33,945 nt of DNA, taken from NCBI GenBank assembly GCA_023413135.1, contig JAEZQK010000098.1:1-33945 (forward strand), in the 5' to 3' direction. Below are positions 1 to 6,633 of this stretch, piece after piece. The DNA is from Bacillota bacterium. Its GTDB lineage: Bacteria; Bacillota; Clostridia; Christensenellales; Aristaeellaceae. Position 1 is the stretch's first letter, and each line of letters starts with the position of its first letter. The position numbers were made by a program, and so were the translations under genes. The notes under the pieces were generated by a model, which did no database searches, was not told where the DNA came from, and saw nothing but the letters and a program-made list of their open reading frames with translations.

Positions 1-49
1 CTTGCGATACAAGCGATGCAAGCGGCAGCGCAGCAGCGCGCCGATTGAG
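1..49 (+). repeat. Terminal direct repeat, left copy
   Basis: These 49 bases are identical to 33897-33945. The match ends exactly at both window edges, as expected from an assembly overlap in a closed contig or from two copies of a repeat in the same orientation. No replication or mobility gene supports a real plasmid or phage circle, so repeat-mediated ends of a chromosomal contig are the more likely reading (inference). Confidence 0.95.
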
Positions 50-111
50 CAAGCCGGGTACAAGACGACGCTTAAGTAGCGCGAAAAGATCCGCGGCAAT
101 GACGCAATAAT
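1..111 (+). ncRNA. 3' part of a structured repeat/RNA candidate
   Basis: When joined through the 49-base overlap to 33770-33945, this stretch closes an element of about 240 nt. GACGCAATAAT at 101-111 is the exact complement of ATTATTGCGTC at 33770-33780. CGCGGC at 92-97 pairs with GCCGCG at 33785-33790, GCGCGAAAAG at 79-88 nearly pairs with CTTTTGCGC at 33796-33804, and CGCTTAAGT at 69-77 pairs with ACTAAGCG at 33816-33823 with one bulge. The nested order gives a long basal helix, typical of a structured RNA or a hairpin repeat. Neither strand carries a convincing ORF. I cannot assign it to a known RNA family. Confidence 0.5.
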
Positions 112-133
112 GTTTGGAAGCAGTATAACATAT

Positions 134-175
134 GACAAAGCGCAGGAAAGCACATCGTACTGCCCTGCGCTTTGT
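134..175 (-). terminator. Stem-loop downstream of dctP-like gene
   Basis: ACAAAGCGCAGG and CCTGCGCTTTGT form a 12-bp perfect stem around a 16-18 nt loop. It lies about 45 bases beyond the stop of the minus-strand TRAP gene and probably ends its transcript. The arms begin and end in A/T but there is no long U run, so efficiency is uncertain. Confidence 0.55.
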
Positions 176-194
176 TCTGCCGGGTGAAACCGGG

Positions 195-225
195 AGTAAT
201 ACTATTGAAAAGAAATAGTATTACT
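195..225. other. 12-bp perfect hairpin over the dctP stop codon
   Basis: AGTAATACTATT (195-206) and AATAGTATTACT (214-225) form a perfect 12-bp stem with a 7-nt loop. The right arm contains the TAA stop codon (221-223) of the minus-strand gene. A hairpin at this place could stabilise the 3' end of the mRNA; its role is not known. Confidence 0.6.
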
Positions 226-1225
226 TAGCCAGGTCGCAGATCGCCTGGTACTCGGTCTCCAAGCCTTCGGTGCAGGTGGCGATGACCTTCGCGCAGGCAT
301 CCTTCCACTCCTGAACGTTGGCAACTTCGACAAAGGTAACATTGTTGGCCTTCATCTCTTCCAGGCACTTGAGCTCGTTCTCCTCGGACAGGCCGGCGTT
401 GAACTCGCGAGCAACCTTGCAGGCCTCGGTTACCGCGGCCTTCTGGTTGTCGGTCAGCTTTGCAAGCGCGGCTTCCGTGATGATAACTTCGCCGCAGCCC
501 AGGGTGTGGCCGTCAAGGATCATGTAAGGAGCGACTTCATAGAACTTGTTGCTCTGATAGTTGGCAATGGGCTGTTCCGCACCATCCACCACGCCGGAGG
601 ACAAAGCGGTATACAATTCGCCGAAAGCCACCACCGTGGGGGAAGCGCCGAGGCCTTCGACCATGCCGTTCATCGTCGGGTCGTTGGAAACGCGGATCTT
701 CCTGCCCGCAAGATCGGCCATGCCGGCGACCTCTTTGGAGAAGAAGAAGTGGCGGAAGCCCTCTTCGACATAGAACAGGCCGGTGATGCCCAGGCCCACT
801 TCGGCCGGCTCGCTGAGGAAAGTGGCGCCCAAATCGCTGGATGCGAACTTCCAGAAGTGGGCCCGGCTTTCAAACGTGTAAGGCACGCTGAGCAGCGAGG
901 TCTTCTTCGCGCCGTAGTTGGTCAGGCTGAACGCCGAGATGCGGGCGATGTCGATGGCACCGGTGCCGCCGATCATGGCGTCCAGCACGTCGTTTTCAGC
1001 GCCCAGCACACCGCTGGCCTGCAGGTCGATGGTGACCGAGCCGCCGGTGAGCTCTTCAACCTTTTCTTTGAAAACCTTCGCGGTTTTGCCCATCAGGGAG
1101 TCTTCCGGGTTGACTTCGGCATACACGAGGGTCACTTTGGGATCGCCGGCCGCATCGGCAAGGCCGACAGAAGCCATGCCCAGCATCAGGGAAAGAACAA
1201 GCACGAGAACCAATAACCTTTTCAT
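221..1225 (-). CDS. TRAP transporter substrate-binding protein, DctP family
   Basis: Extracytoplasmic solute-binding subunit of a tripartite ATP-independent periplasmic (TRAP) transporter, which usually carries organic acids such as C4-dicarboxylates or sugar acids. The protein has 334 residues, the normal family length. It opens with a signal peptide (MKRLLVLVLVLSLML) without a lipobox cysteine. The substrate-carboxylate arginine region GRKIRVS and the family motif DGAEQP are both visible. I start at the ATG at 1225 because a good ribosome site (GAAGGAGG) lies 6 bases upstream; the longer reading frame has none. No membrane subunits DctQ or DctM are present: the downstream side runs into the contig end. 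The gene has its own promoter and a long structured leader (1226-1440). The family call is secure; the substrate is unknown. Confidence 0.9.
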   Translation of the reverse strand: MKRLLVLVLVLSLMLGMASVGLADAAGDPKVTLVYAEVNPEDSLMGKTAKVFKEKVEELTGGSVTIDLQASGVLGAENDVLDAMIGGTGAIDIARISAFSLTNYGAKKTSLLSVPYTFESRAHFWKFASSDLGATFLSEPAEVGLGITGLFYVEEGFRHFFFSKEVAGMADLAGRKIRVSNDPTMNGMVEGLGASPTVVAFGELYTALSSGVVDGAEQPIANYQSNKFYEVAPYMILDGHTLGCGEVIITEAALAKLTDNQKAAVTEACKVAREFNAGLSEENELKCLEEMKANNVTFVEVANVQEWKDACAKVIATCTEGLETEYQAICDLAK

Positions 1226-1272
1226 GATATTGCCTCCTTCATTATGGGTATCCACACAAAAACGCAGAGTTT

Positions 1273-1410
1273 GCCGCATCGCTTCACCTTTACATCCGGC
1301 TCAACCTCCGCCGCGTTCGCTTACGCGGCTCGTGTCGCCAGCCTCTTTCACAGCGCCCGTTCCCATCACTGGCGGGGGCGGTATCCCGGAACCATATGCG
1401 GCGTAACCTC
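1273..1410 (-). ncRNA. Structured leader RNA of the TRAP gene, riboswitch-like candidate
   Basis: In transcript sense, GCCGCAT (1402-1396) pairs perfectly with ATGCGGC (1279-1273) to close a ~130-nt domain. Inside it a 7-bp hairpin (1310-1329) and alternative pairings CGCCC/GGGCG and CGCCAG/CTGGCG are visible. Five sequence blocks occur in the same order as in the terminal element of this window: GAGGTTACGCCGC (1398-1410), GGTTCCG (1387-1393), CCGCCAGTG (1367-1375), GGCGGAGG (1305-1312) and AAGCGATGC (1276-1284). The last block ends about 50 bases before the start codon. The structure and position suggest a cis-acting element; no known riboswitch class is recognised. Confidence 0.5.
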
Positions 1411-1448
1411 GAATTTCCGATGAACACTCCATCCACTTATTTGTTATA

Positions 1449-1477
1449 AGTGTACATATTTTTGAAAGTTTTGTCTA
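1449..1477 (-). promoter_or_regulatory. Putative sigma-A promoter of the TRAP gene
   Basis: TAGACA (1477-1472) and TACACT (1454-1449) are spaced by 17 bases on the minus strand. Transcription would start near 1442 and give a leader of about 215 nt. Confidence 0.5.
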
Positions 1478-1540
1478 CTAGCATACAAGTAAATTTTATT
1501 AATGAATATCTGTTTATTTCTAACAATCTTACAGAGCCGC

Positions 1541-1569
1541 TTGTCAAAGCATGGTATGGGCGTCATAAT
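1541..1569 (+). promoter_or_regulatory. Putative sigma-A promoter of the YcxB-like gene
   Basis: TTGTCA (1541-1546) and CATAAT (1564-1569) with a 17-base spacer match the consensus at 5 of 6 positions each. The start would lie near 1576, leaving a 30-nt leader that contains the ribosome site. Confidence 0.65.
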
Positions 1570-1605
1570 ATGCATAATCGCAGCACCAAAGAAAGAGGGA
1601 TTTTG

Positions 1606-2145
1606 ATGCAGGAAGCGGGCATTGTTATTCCGGTAGCCATCGACGCAAAAACATTTCGCGATTTTGCATTTTTTGACAGCTTTATAAGGCATAAGCGCTG
1701 GCGGCCGTTGGCACTCTTTGCATGCATTATGTTATGCAGCGCCATCCTTTGTTTTATCTTGCGCAGCCGGGCGGAGCAGGCGGCATTTCTGGGTGGCGTG
1801 TTGGTTACGGTGGGCCTCGGACTGCCGGCTGTATACCTTTTGAGCTTTCTTTCATCGGTCAGGCAGCAAAGCAAAAAGATGCGTCTGGCCACGCAGCGGC
1901 ATGCCTATACGCTCACCATGAGCGAAGCGGAAGGTATTACCGTCAAAACCGGCAAGGAGCAGCTCACCTACCGCTGGGAGGAAGTCTTTGCCGTATACCG
2001 CGTGCGTGCTTATACCTATCTTTATGTGGCGCAGCAAAAAGCCTACTTGCTGCCAGACGCGCAAGTGCAAGACGGCACGGACGTCCTATGGCGGCTGTTG
2101 AAAAGCTCGGTGCCAGCCGGCCGGCTTTTTGACCGGCGGCACTAA
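1606..2145 (+). CDS. YcxB-like membrane protein
   Basis: Protein of 179 residues with two hydrophobic segments (about 33-52 and 61-83) followed by a cytoplasmic C-terminal domain. That domain resembles the YcxB-like family: it has a run of alternating strands, the YRWEEV segment and then the aromatic stretch AYTYLYVAQQKAYLLP. The family occurs widely in Firmicutes and has no settled biochemical function. The start at ATG 1606 is chosen because AAAGAGGG lies at proper distance and a strong promoter sits just upstream; the frame is open further back to about 1450 but that part has neither. It is transcribed away from the TRAP gene and is not part of an operon. Family assignment rests on the C-terminal pattern only. 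Confidence 0.7.
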   Translation: MQEAGIVIPVAIDAKTFRDFAFFDSFIRHKRWRPLALFACIMLCSAILCFILRSRAEQAAFLGGVLVTVGLGLPAVYLLSFLSSVRQQSKKMRLATQRHAYTLTMSEAEGITVKTGKEQLTYRWEEVFAVYRVRAYTYLYVAQQKAYLLPDAQVQDGTDVLWRLLKSSVPAGRLFDRRH

Positions 2146-2239
2146 AGACTATCAATGCAAGCATATCCTTTCAATACAATCCGTTTCATCAGCGTCCGCC
2201 CCTTCCCTCACGCATGCCACAAAATATCAAAGAACATAT

Positions 2240-2306
2240 AGTACATAGTACTTTGGGTACAGATAGTACATAAGGCGTACTATATGTACCGTATGTACTA
2301 TGTACT
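2240..2306. repeat. 67-nt GTAC-rich nested palindrome
   Basis: AGTACATAGTAC (2240-2251) is the exact complement of GTACTATGTACT (2295-2306). Inside, GGTACAGATAGTAC (2256-2269) pairs with GTACTATATGTACC (2277-2290) with one mismatch around a 7-nt loop, and a symmetric 4x4 internal loop separates the two helices. The unit TAGTACATA recurs in both orientations. It could be a tandem operator for a dimeric regulator, a cruciform or a stable RNA hairpin. Confidence 0.75.
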
Positions 2307-2398
2307 GTCAGTACTTAAACCACCGTCTTTGTTCATTTTGCGCTGCCTTCCCCGTAAGCGGGGCGTTCCGTGGGGATCAGGGAATCTTCCCCAACACT

Positions 2399-2426
2399 TT
2401 GTTTATCCATTAAATATTGATACAAT
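2399..2426 (+). promoter_or_regulatory. Putative promoter upstream of the remnant
   Basis: TTGTTT (2399-2404) and TACAAT (2421-2426) are separated by 16 bases. It would drive the leader with the tiny ORF and the response-regulator remnant. Confidence 0.4.
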
Positions 2427-2504
2427 AATAGAGATAAGCAGGTGAGTATGACACAACTTGTACGCAGCTATACGATATAGTTGTCACAAGGCAGGTGAAA
2501 ATAA

Positions 2505-2549
2505 ATGATCAACATTTTGATTGTGGAAGACGAGCAGGCTATTCCATGA
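2505..2549 (+). pseudogene. Response regulator remnant, 14 codons
   Basis: After a ribosome site (GGCAGGTGA) the ATG at 2505 opens MINILIVEDEQAIP and stops at 2547-2549. This is the typical first strand and acidic pocket of a receiver domain, as in the intact regulator that starts at 2720 (ILIVEDDESI). No continuation of the domain is found in any frame downstream, so the rest is deleted rather than frameshifted. The last codons form a perfect 9-bp hairpin (GGCTATTCC 2537-2545 with GGAATAGCC 2551-2559) and a strong terminator follows. It could be a degraded gene or a fragment kept as a leader peptide. Confidence 0.65.
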
Positions 2550-2572
2550 AGGAATAGCCGAATAATAATGAG

Positions 2573-2616
2573 GCAGGCGTGCAAAGCAAAGAAGTTGCAC
2601 GCCTGCTTTCTTTTTT
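2573..2616 (+). terminator. Rho-independent terminator
   Basis: GCAGGCGTGCAA (2573-2584) pairs perfectly with TTGCACGCCTGC (2595-2606) and is followed by TTTCTTTTTT. This is one of the best terminators in the window, and it separates the remnant from the two-component operon. Confidence 0.9.
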
Positions 2617-2719
2617 CCTTCCCTTGAATGTGGCAGCGTTTATCATTCGTTTACATTCCGATGTACACCTGTTTACAGGCTGTATGCTAGAATAAAGCTG
2701 TGTAAATGGAGGTATGAAA

Positions 2720-3382
2720 GTGGCAAGAAATAGAATTTTAATCGTTGAGGACGACGAATCCATATCAAAGATCATTCGAAAAAACCTGACGGCGGCAGGC
2801 TATGCGGTTGCCGCGTATTACGATGGAGCGGAAGCCGCAAAGGCCGTAGTTTCAGATACGGATTTTGACCTAGCGATTCTTGATATCATGCTGCCCGGCA
2901 TGGACGGCTTTGAGCTGATGGGTTATATGAAGCACGCAGACATACCTGTTATCTATTTGACGGCAAAGGCTGACCTGGACTCTAAAATACAGGGCCTAAG
3001 AGACGGCGCGGAGGATTATATCGTCAAGCCGTTTGAGATTTTGGAACTGCTTGTCCGCATCGAAAAGGTATTGGAGCGTACAGGCAAGATGCAGCAGGTG
3101 CTTGAAGTTGCTGACATAATGATTAATCTTCTGGAGCGTTCCGTTCGCAAAAACGGCGAGGAAATCAGCTTGAAGCCGATGGAATTCGATTTGCTCGTCA
3201 TGCTGGCAAAAAACAAGAACATCGCGCTTTCCCGCGAGCGGCTGCTCCACGGTGTATGGGGTGTGGATTATGTGGGCGAAACGCGCACCGTGGACGTTCA
3301 TATCGGGCAGCTTCGCAAAAAGCTGGAGCTTGCAGATAACATCAGGACCATCTCCAAGATGGGCTATCGCCTGGAGGACTGA
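2720..3382 (+). CDS. OmpR/PhoB-family response regulator
   Basis: DNA-binding response regulator of 220 residues. The receiver domain (1-115) has the acidic pocket VEDD, phospho-acceptor Asp55 in ILDIMLPG, Thr81 and Lys103 in the VKPF switch region. The C-terminal winged helix (about 125-218) shows the PhoB signature TRTVDVHIGQLRKKL and ends GYRLED. I choose the GTG at 2720: GGAGG at 2708-2712 lies 7 bases upstream, whereas the ATG at 2714 directly abuts that site. The histidine kinase follows after one base, so the pair is surely cotranscribed and acts together. Targets are unknown; the lipoprotein downstream is the natural candidate. Confidence 0.92.
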   Translation: MARNRILIVEDDESISKIIRKNLTAAGYAVAAYYDGAEAAKAVVSDTDFDLAILDIMLPGMDGFELMGYMKHADIPVIYLTAKADLDSKIQGLRDGAEDYIVKPFEILELLVRIEKVLERTGKMQQVLEVADIMINLLERSVRKNGEEISLKPMEFDLLVMLAKNKNIALSRERLLHGVWGVDYVGETRTVDVHIGQLRKKLELADNIRTISKMGYRLED

Positions 3383-3383
3383 C

Positions 3384-4760
3384 ATGAAGCTTTGGCTGAA
3401 GGTATCCCTCATCGCCATCATTATGGCAACGCTGGCCACAAGCGTTTGCAGCCTCATCATGCTTTTGCGTTCCGGCCAAAGCAATCTTACACTCGCGATA
3501 CAGAGCACTCTTACGGATCAGCAAATGCGCGCTGGTTCATGGATGGCCGCAATGGAGAGCGCTATTGACATGGAATACAGCGCGACCGCGCAGCGCAGCC
3601 TTGCCCGCTATCTTATTGATAAATTTGCGGATAAAAATACGATACTCCTATCGGACGATGATTGCATCTATAACGCCACAAGCATCGACCCCAAAGAATT
3701 CCTGAAGGTTAATGGCGATGCACAGCAGTACATCATTAAGGACATGGACTTGGGTTCCATTCTGATCACAGGGAGCAATCTTCAAATCAATGATACGCCT
3801 TATACCCTTTATGTTATCAAAGATATTAGCTCCGTATACAAAGGCATTGAAGGGCTCTCCTATCAATTCGCGTTGATCAATCTTGCTGTTATACTGTTTG
3901 CCAGCGCCGTCATTATTGCGCTGGTTCGCTGGGTGCTTCGGTCCATTTCCAAGCTTCAACAAACCACCGGCCTGATTGCCGCGGGCATCTATGATAAGCA
4001 CGTCGAGATAGCCGAAAATGATGAAATCGGGGAACTGGCGGCGCACTTCAATCAAATGGCGGCGGCGGTCCAGCGCCATGTGGATGAACTGCGGGACGAA
4101 GCGGACAGGCGAACAATGTTCATGTCCGCGCTTACACATGAACTGAAAACACCGATCACCTCTATTTCAGGCAATGCGCAGACCCTGCTTCGAACAAAGA
4201 TGGACGACGATGAGCGCGAGGACGCACTGATCCGTATCGATAACGAATGTACGCGCATCGAGCGCCTTTGCCAAAAGCTAATGCAGCTGATCGTGCTCCG
4301 GCAGGACAACAGTGTCCGCCTGGAACCAGGCAGTGTTGCAGATTTGTTGGAAAGCATCCGGCTTTCGTGTGCCGAACCATTAAAGCAGCGCAGTTTGACG
4401 CTGACCATTAAGAACAGTATGGATACGCTGGCGATGGACAAGGATTTGCTTTTAAGCCTGCTCCTCAACTTGATCGACAACGCGGGCAAGGCGTCCAAAC
4501 AGGGCAGCGTGATCGAGCTTTTGGCACAGGGTCATACGATTGCCGTAAAGGATCACGGCACGGGCATCCCACCGGATGAACTCGGCAAGATCACACAGCC
4601 TTTTTACATGGTGGACAAATCGCGCAGCAAAAAGGCCGGCGGTATCGGGCTCGGGCTGGCGCTTGCGGAGCAGATCGCGTATCTTCACGGCGCAAAGCTG
4701 GAATTTGAAAGCGAAGTCGGAAAAGGGACGACTGTAAAGGTGGTGTTTGATCATGTGTAA
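3384..4760 (+). CDS. Membrane sensor histidine kinase
   Basis: Protein of 458 residues. It has a first membrane segment (about 5-28), an extracytoplasmic sensor region (30-160), a second membrane segment (163-183), a HAMP domain (185-235), a dimerisation and phospho-acceptor domain with His252 in ALTHELKTP, and a C-terminal ATPase domain with N box (NLIDNAGKAS), G1 box (DHGTGIP) and G2 box (GGIGLGLAL). All catalytic motifs are intact. Start ATG 3384 has GGAGG 6 bases upstream inside the last codons of the regulator gene, indicating translational coupling. It phosphorylates the adjacent PhoB-type regulator; the stimulus is unknown. Its stop overlaps the start of a 46-residue membrane protein. 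Confidence 0.92.
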   Translation: MKLWLKVSLIAIIMATLATSVCSLIMLLRSGQSNLTLAIQSTLTDQQMRAGSWMAAMESAIDMEYSATAQRSLARYLIDKFADKNTILLSDDDCIYNATSIDPKEFLKVNGDAQQYIIKDMDLGSILITGSNLQINDTPYTLYVIKDISSVYKGIEGLSYQFALINLAVILFASAVIIALVRWVLRSISKLQQTTGLIAAGIYDKHVEIAENDEIGELAAHFNQMAAAVQRHVDELRDEADRRTMFMSALTHELKTPITSISGNAQTLLRTKMDDDEREDALIRIDNECTRIERLCQKLMQLIVLRQDNSVRLEPGSVADLLESIRLSCAEPLKQRSLTLTIKNSMDTLAMDKDLLLSLLLNLIDNAGKASKQGSVIELLAQGHTIAVKDHGTGIPPDELGKITQPFYMVDKSRSKKAGGIGLGLALAEQIAYLHGAKLEFESEVGKGTTVKVVFDHV

Positions 4761-4893
4761 GAAAAGCAAATGGAACATGCTTTATCTCGTACTGGCGCTG
4801 CTTTTGCTTTTTTCGCTTTTCGCGGTACCAAAAATCCCTATAGGCGTGATGACAAAGGCCAAAGGGCAGATCGTGACCGTACCATTGGATTAA
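4753..4893 (+). CDS. Small single-span membrane protein, 46 residues
   Basis: ATG at 4753 overlaps the last 8 bases of the kinase gene (ATGTGTAA), a classic coupled arrangement, and the frame stays open to TAA at 4891. The product begins with a basic head (MCKKSKW), has one strongly hydrophobic helix (about residues 9-25, rich in Leu) and a short polar tail ending TVPLD. It is too short for usual gene-calling thresholds. The overlap, the basic-hydrophobic design and the place in a two-component operon suggest a small membrane partner of the kinase or of the lipoprotein, as known for other small kinase regulators; this role is inference. It could also be the remnant of a longer membrane gene. 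Confidence 0.6.
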   Translation: MCKKSKWNMLYLVLALLLLFSLFAVPKIPIGVMTKAKGQIVTVPLD

Positions 4894-4900
4894 ATCCGGG

Positions 4901-4929
4901 GTCCCCAAAAAGCTTTTAGCTTTTGGGGG
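4901..4929. other. Stem-loop between small protein and lipoprotein genes
   Basis: CCCCAAAAAGC and GCTTTTGGGGG form a stem of about 10 bp with one bulge around a short loop. No U run follows, so full termination is unlikely. It may lower expression of the lipoprotein gene or protect the upstream mRNA. Confidence 0.5.
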
Positions 4930-5024
4930 TGGAAATTACAATCCGTTTACGATCCAATGAATACTTGCTGCATTTCTTGGGTTTATGCTTACGTCATCCC
5001 AATAAAGAAATGAGGTTAGGAAAC

Positions 5025-6491
5025 ATGAGAAAAAAAGTTGCCCTATTGCTTTGCATCCTGCTGGCCACTGCATTTTTTGCCAGCTGTCAGGCGGCGTCTA
5101 CGAGCGAAACAGCCGGTCAAAAAGATTTGGAGCAATTGATCGACAAGGCGGCAGCGCAAGGCGATACGCAAGGCGCTTCCCTTGCGGAATACCTGAAGGC
5201 ACCCAGTACATACACGGCTTCCTTCGACGGGAACAACGGGAATTTGACAGTGAACGCAAACGCATCCGTGACCATTCCCGATACGGCCGGCATTTCCGCC
5301 ATGCGTGTAAGCAGGCATTACTTCACGCAAGAAGAAGCGGATAAGATGATGGAGGTCTTTTTGCAGGGCGAAACGTTATATGAGGCTGCCCATCCACTGA
5401 CAAAGGCGGAAATTCAAGATAGGTTGGATCGGCTTAACGATATGCGGGGCTTACCCGATGCGGCTGCGGCTGCAGGAGCAGACCCTCGTCTTGGTAAGTT
5501 TGAGGAAAAGATTCAGGGTGACATCGAAACCTATGAAAGCATGCTCGCCGACGCGCCCGAAACAATGGAGCCGGTTCCAGCGGATACAACTTTCCATCCG
5601 TCCGATGTGGCGACCAATCCGGATGCGCAGGTAATCGAAGGGATATCCACCGTTCATGGGAAAACGTATTATCTGCTGATCAACAATGGTTTTTATAACA
5701 AAAATAACGTGGAAGCGGTCTTTACCACCGGCGGGGGATCCCTGGATGGGAGTTACATCTCCTCCACCCCATACTACACCATTTTTAGCGTAGAAGAGCT
5801 GTCCGGGGTTCAGCCCTCAGAAATCCTTAAAATAACCGAGTCGGATGCCAAATTAGTCGCGGAGGAACTGCTGACTCAGCTCGGTTTGACGGATATGGCC
5901 TGTGTGGATGTTCAGTATGCGGGGGTGTCCGAGGAAATCTCACGCGGAAATACCGATCCGGAACAATTGAAAAACGGAAAGTGGGCATATAGCCTGCAAT
6001 ACCAGAGGACCGTAAACGGAATTCCCGCCACACTGACTGGCCATACGGGCGTTATGAGCGAAGACGATGTGTCCGTGCCGTGGCCGTACGAACGCCTGCG
6101 AATCATTGTGGACGAGACGGGCTTGGAATCTTTTGAGTATACATCGCCCACCCGTGTTGAAGAAACCGTTACGGAGAACGCGTCCCTGCTGGGTTTTTCC
6201 GAGATCACGTCCGTATTTGAAAAAATGCTTCCCGTCACATACGGATATCTGGCCGAAGAAACGGATTACCGTTTGCAGCTCGATATCACGGAAGTACGCT
6301 TGGGGCTCATGCGTATTACCGGTAAAGACAGCCGTGATACCGGCCTGATGATACCGGTTTGGGATTTCATTGGAGACTTGATCACCGTGCCTGACGAAGG
6401 AGAACCAAGTAAAGTGTCTGGGGGACCTGATTCACTGCTAACGATTAACGCGATTGACGGCTCTGTCATCGACCGGGGCCTGGGTTACTGA
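5025..6491 (+). CDS. Secreted lipoprotein of unknown function, DUF6034-like
   Basis: Protein of 488 residues with an N-terminal signal (MRKKVALLLCILLATAFF) and a lipobox FASC, so it should be anchored on the outer face of the membrane; Phe at -3 is unusual. The rest is soluble, rich in acidic residues and Thr/Ser, with an N-terminal helical part and later beta-rich segments. The overall look (lipid anchor, segment around residues 60-110, ending in an LTINAIDGSVIDRG-like strand) recalls the DUF6034 group of Firmicutes lipoproteins found beside two-component systems, but I cannot verify this. ATG 5025 is taken because GAGGTTAGG lies just upstream and the signal peptide starts there; the frame is open further back. 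Likely a target or sensory partner of the two-component system. Confidence 0.75.
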   Translation: MRKKVALLLCILLATAFFASCQAASTSETAGQKDLEQLIDKAAAQGDTQGASLAEYLKAPSTYTASFDGNNGNLTVNANASVTIPDTAGISAMRVSRHYFTQEEADKMMEVFLQGETLYEAAHPLTKAEIQDRLDRLNDMRGLPDAAAAAGADPRLGKFEEKIQGDIETYESMLADAPETMEPVPADTTFHPSDVATNPDAQVIEGISTVHGKTYYLLINNGFYNKNNVEAVFTTGGGSLDGSYISSTPYYTIFSVEELSGVQPSEILKITESDAKLVAEELLTQLGLTDMACVDVQYAGVSEEISRGNTDPEQLKNGKWAYSLQYQRTVNGIPATLTGHTGVMSEDDVSVPWPYERLRIIVDETGLESFEYTSPTRVEETVTENASLLGFSEITSVFEKMLPVTYGYLAEETDYRLQLDITEVRLGLMRITGKDSRDTGLMIPVWDFIGDLITVPDEGEPSKVSGGPDSLLTINAIDGSVIDRGLGY

Positions 6492-6505
6492 GCTAAATGA
6501 AGCGA

Positions 6506-6549
6506 AGATAAGCAGGCATGTAAAATTGCTCATGCCTGCTTATCTTTTT
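6506..6549 (+). terminator. Rho-independent terminator after the lipoprotein gene
   Basis: AGATAAGCAGGCATG (6506-6520) pairs perfectly with CATGCCTGCTTATCT (6531-6545), followed by a T run. The A-rich left flank means it may also work for the minus-strand operon ending at 6634. Confidence 0.9.
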
Positions 6550-6560
6550 GCCTGCCGAAA

Positions 6561-6589
6561 GCTGGGAGAATGGTACAGCAAATCCCAGC
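6561..6589 (-). other. Stem-loop downstream of the GH42 gene
   Basis: GCTGGGA (6561-6567) and TCCCAGC (6583-6589) form a perfect 7-bp stem with a 15-nt loop about 45 bases past the stop of the minus-strand glycosidase gene. It may protect the 3' end of the operon mRNA. Confidence 0.4.
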
Positions 6590-6633
6590 CCCAGGTTTCA
6601 ACCCCCTCATGGCCGGATTGGCACGTTGGGTTT

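Larger units (their letters stand above)
1226..1605. other. Divergent intergenic region with two promoters and an RNA leader
   Basis: This 380-base stretch between the TRAP gene and the YcxB-like gene holds a minus-strand promoter (1449-1477), a plus-strand promoter (1541-1569) and the GC-rich structured leader of the TRAP gene (about 1273-1410). The segment 1440-1600 is AT-rich. I see no convincing gene in it. Confidence 0.7.
2146..2713. other. Intergenic region with palindrome, leader and gene remnant
   Basis: The 568 bases between the YcxB-like gene and the intact response regulator hold no full-length gene. In order there are a GTAC-rich palindrome (2240-2306), small GC hairpins (CCCCG/CGGGG near 2350; GGGGA/TTCCCC near 2375), a promoter (2399-2426), a tiny ORF (2448-2480, 10 codons with a ribosome site), a truncated response-regulator start (2505-2549) and a strong terminator (2573-2616). 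No clear 17-spaced promoter for the downstream operon could be chosen between 2617 and 2713. Confidence 0.6.

Noticed and set aside
506..1216. Long plus-strand ORF opposite the TRAP gene
   Set aside because: It is the antisense shadow of a clear DctP gene, His/Gly/Arg-rich, without family features or ribosome site. The same holds for long antisense frames at 13058-14086, 16360-17256, 17428-18357 and 24613-25278.
1273..1410. Cobalamin, c-di-AMP, ZTP or other known riboswitch
   Set aside because: Only short fragments resemble parts of these consensus sequences; their required core motifs are not present together in order.
2240..2320. CRISPR or iteron array
   Set aside because: The GTAC units are arranged as one nested palindrome with irregular spacing and no spacers of constant length; no cas or rep gene is near.
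2505..2700. Frameshifted but otherwise complete response regulator
   Set aside because: No reading frame after the 14 codons continues the receiver fold; a terminator follows directly, so the rest is absent, not shifted.
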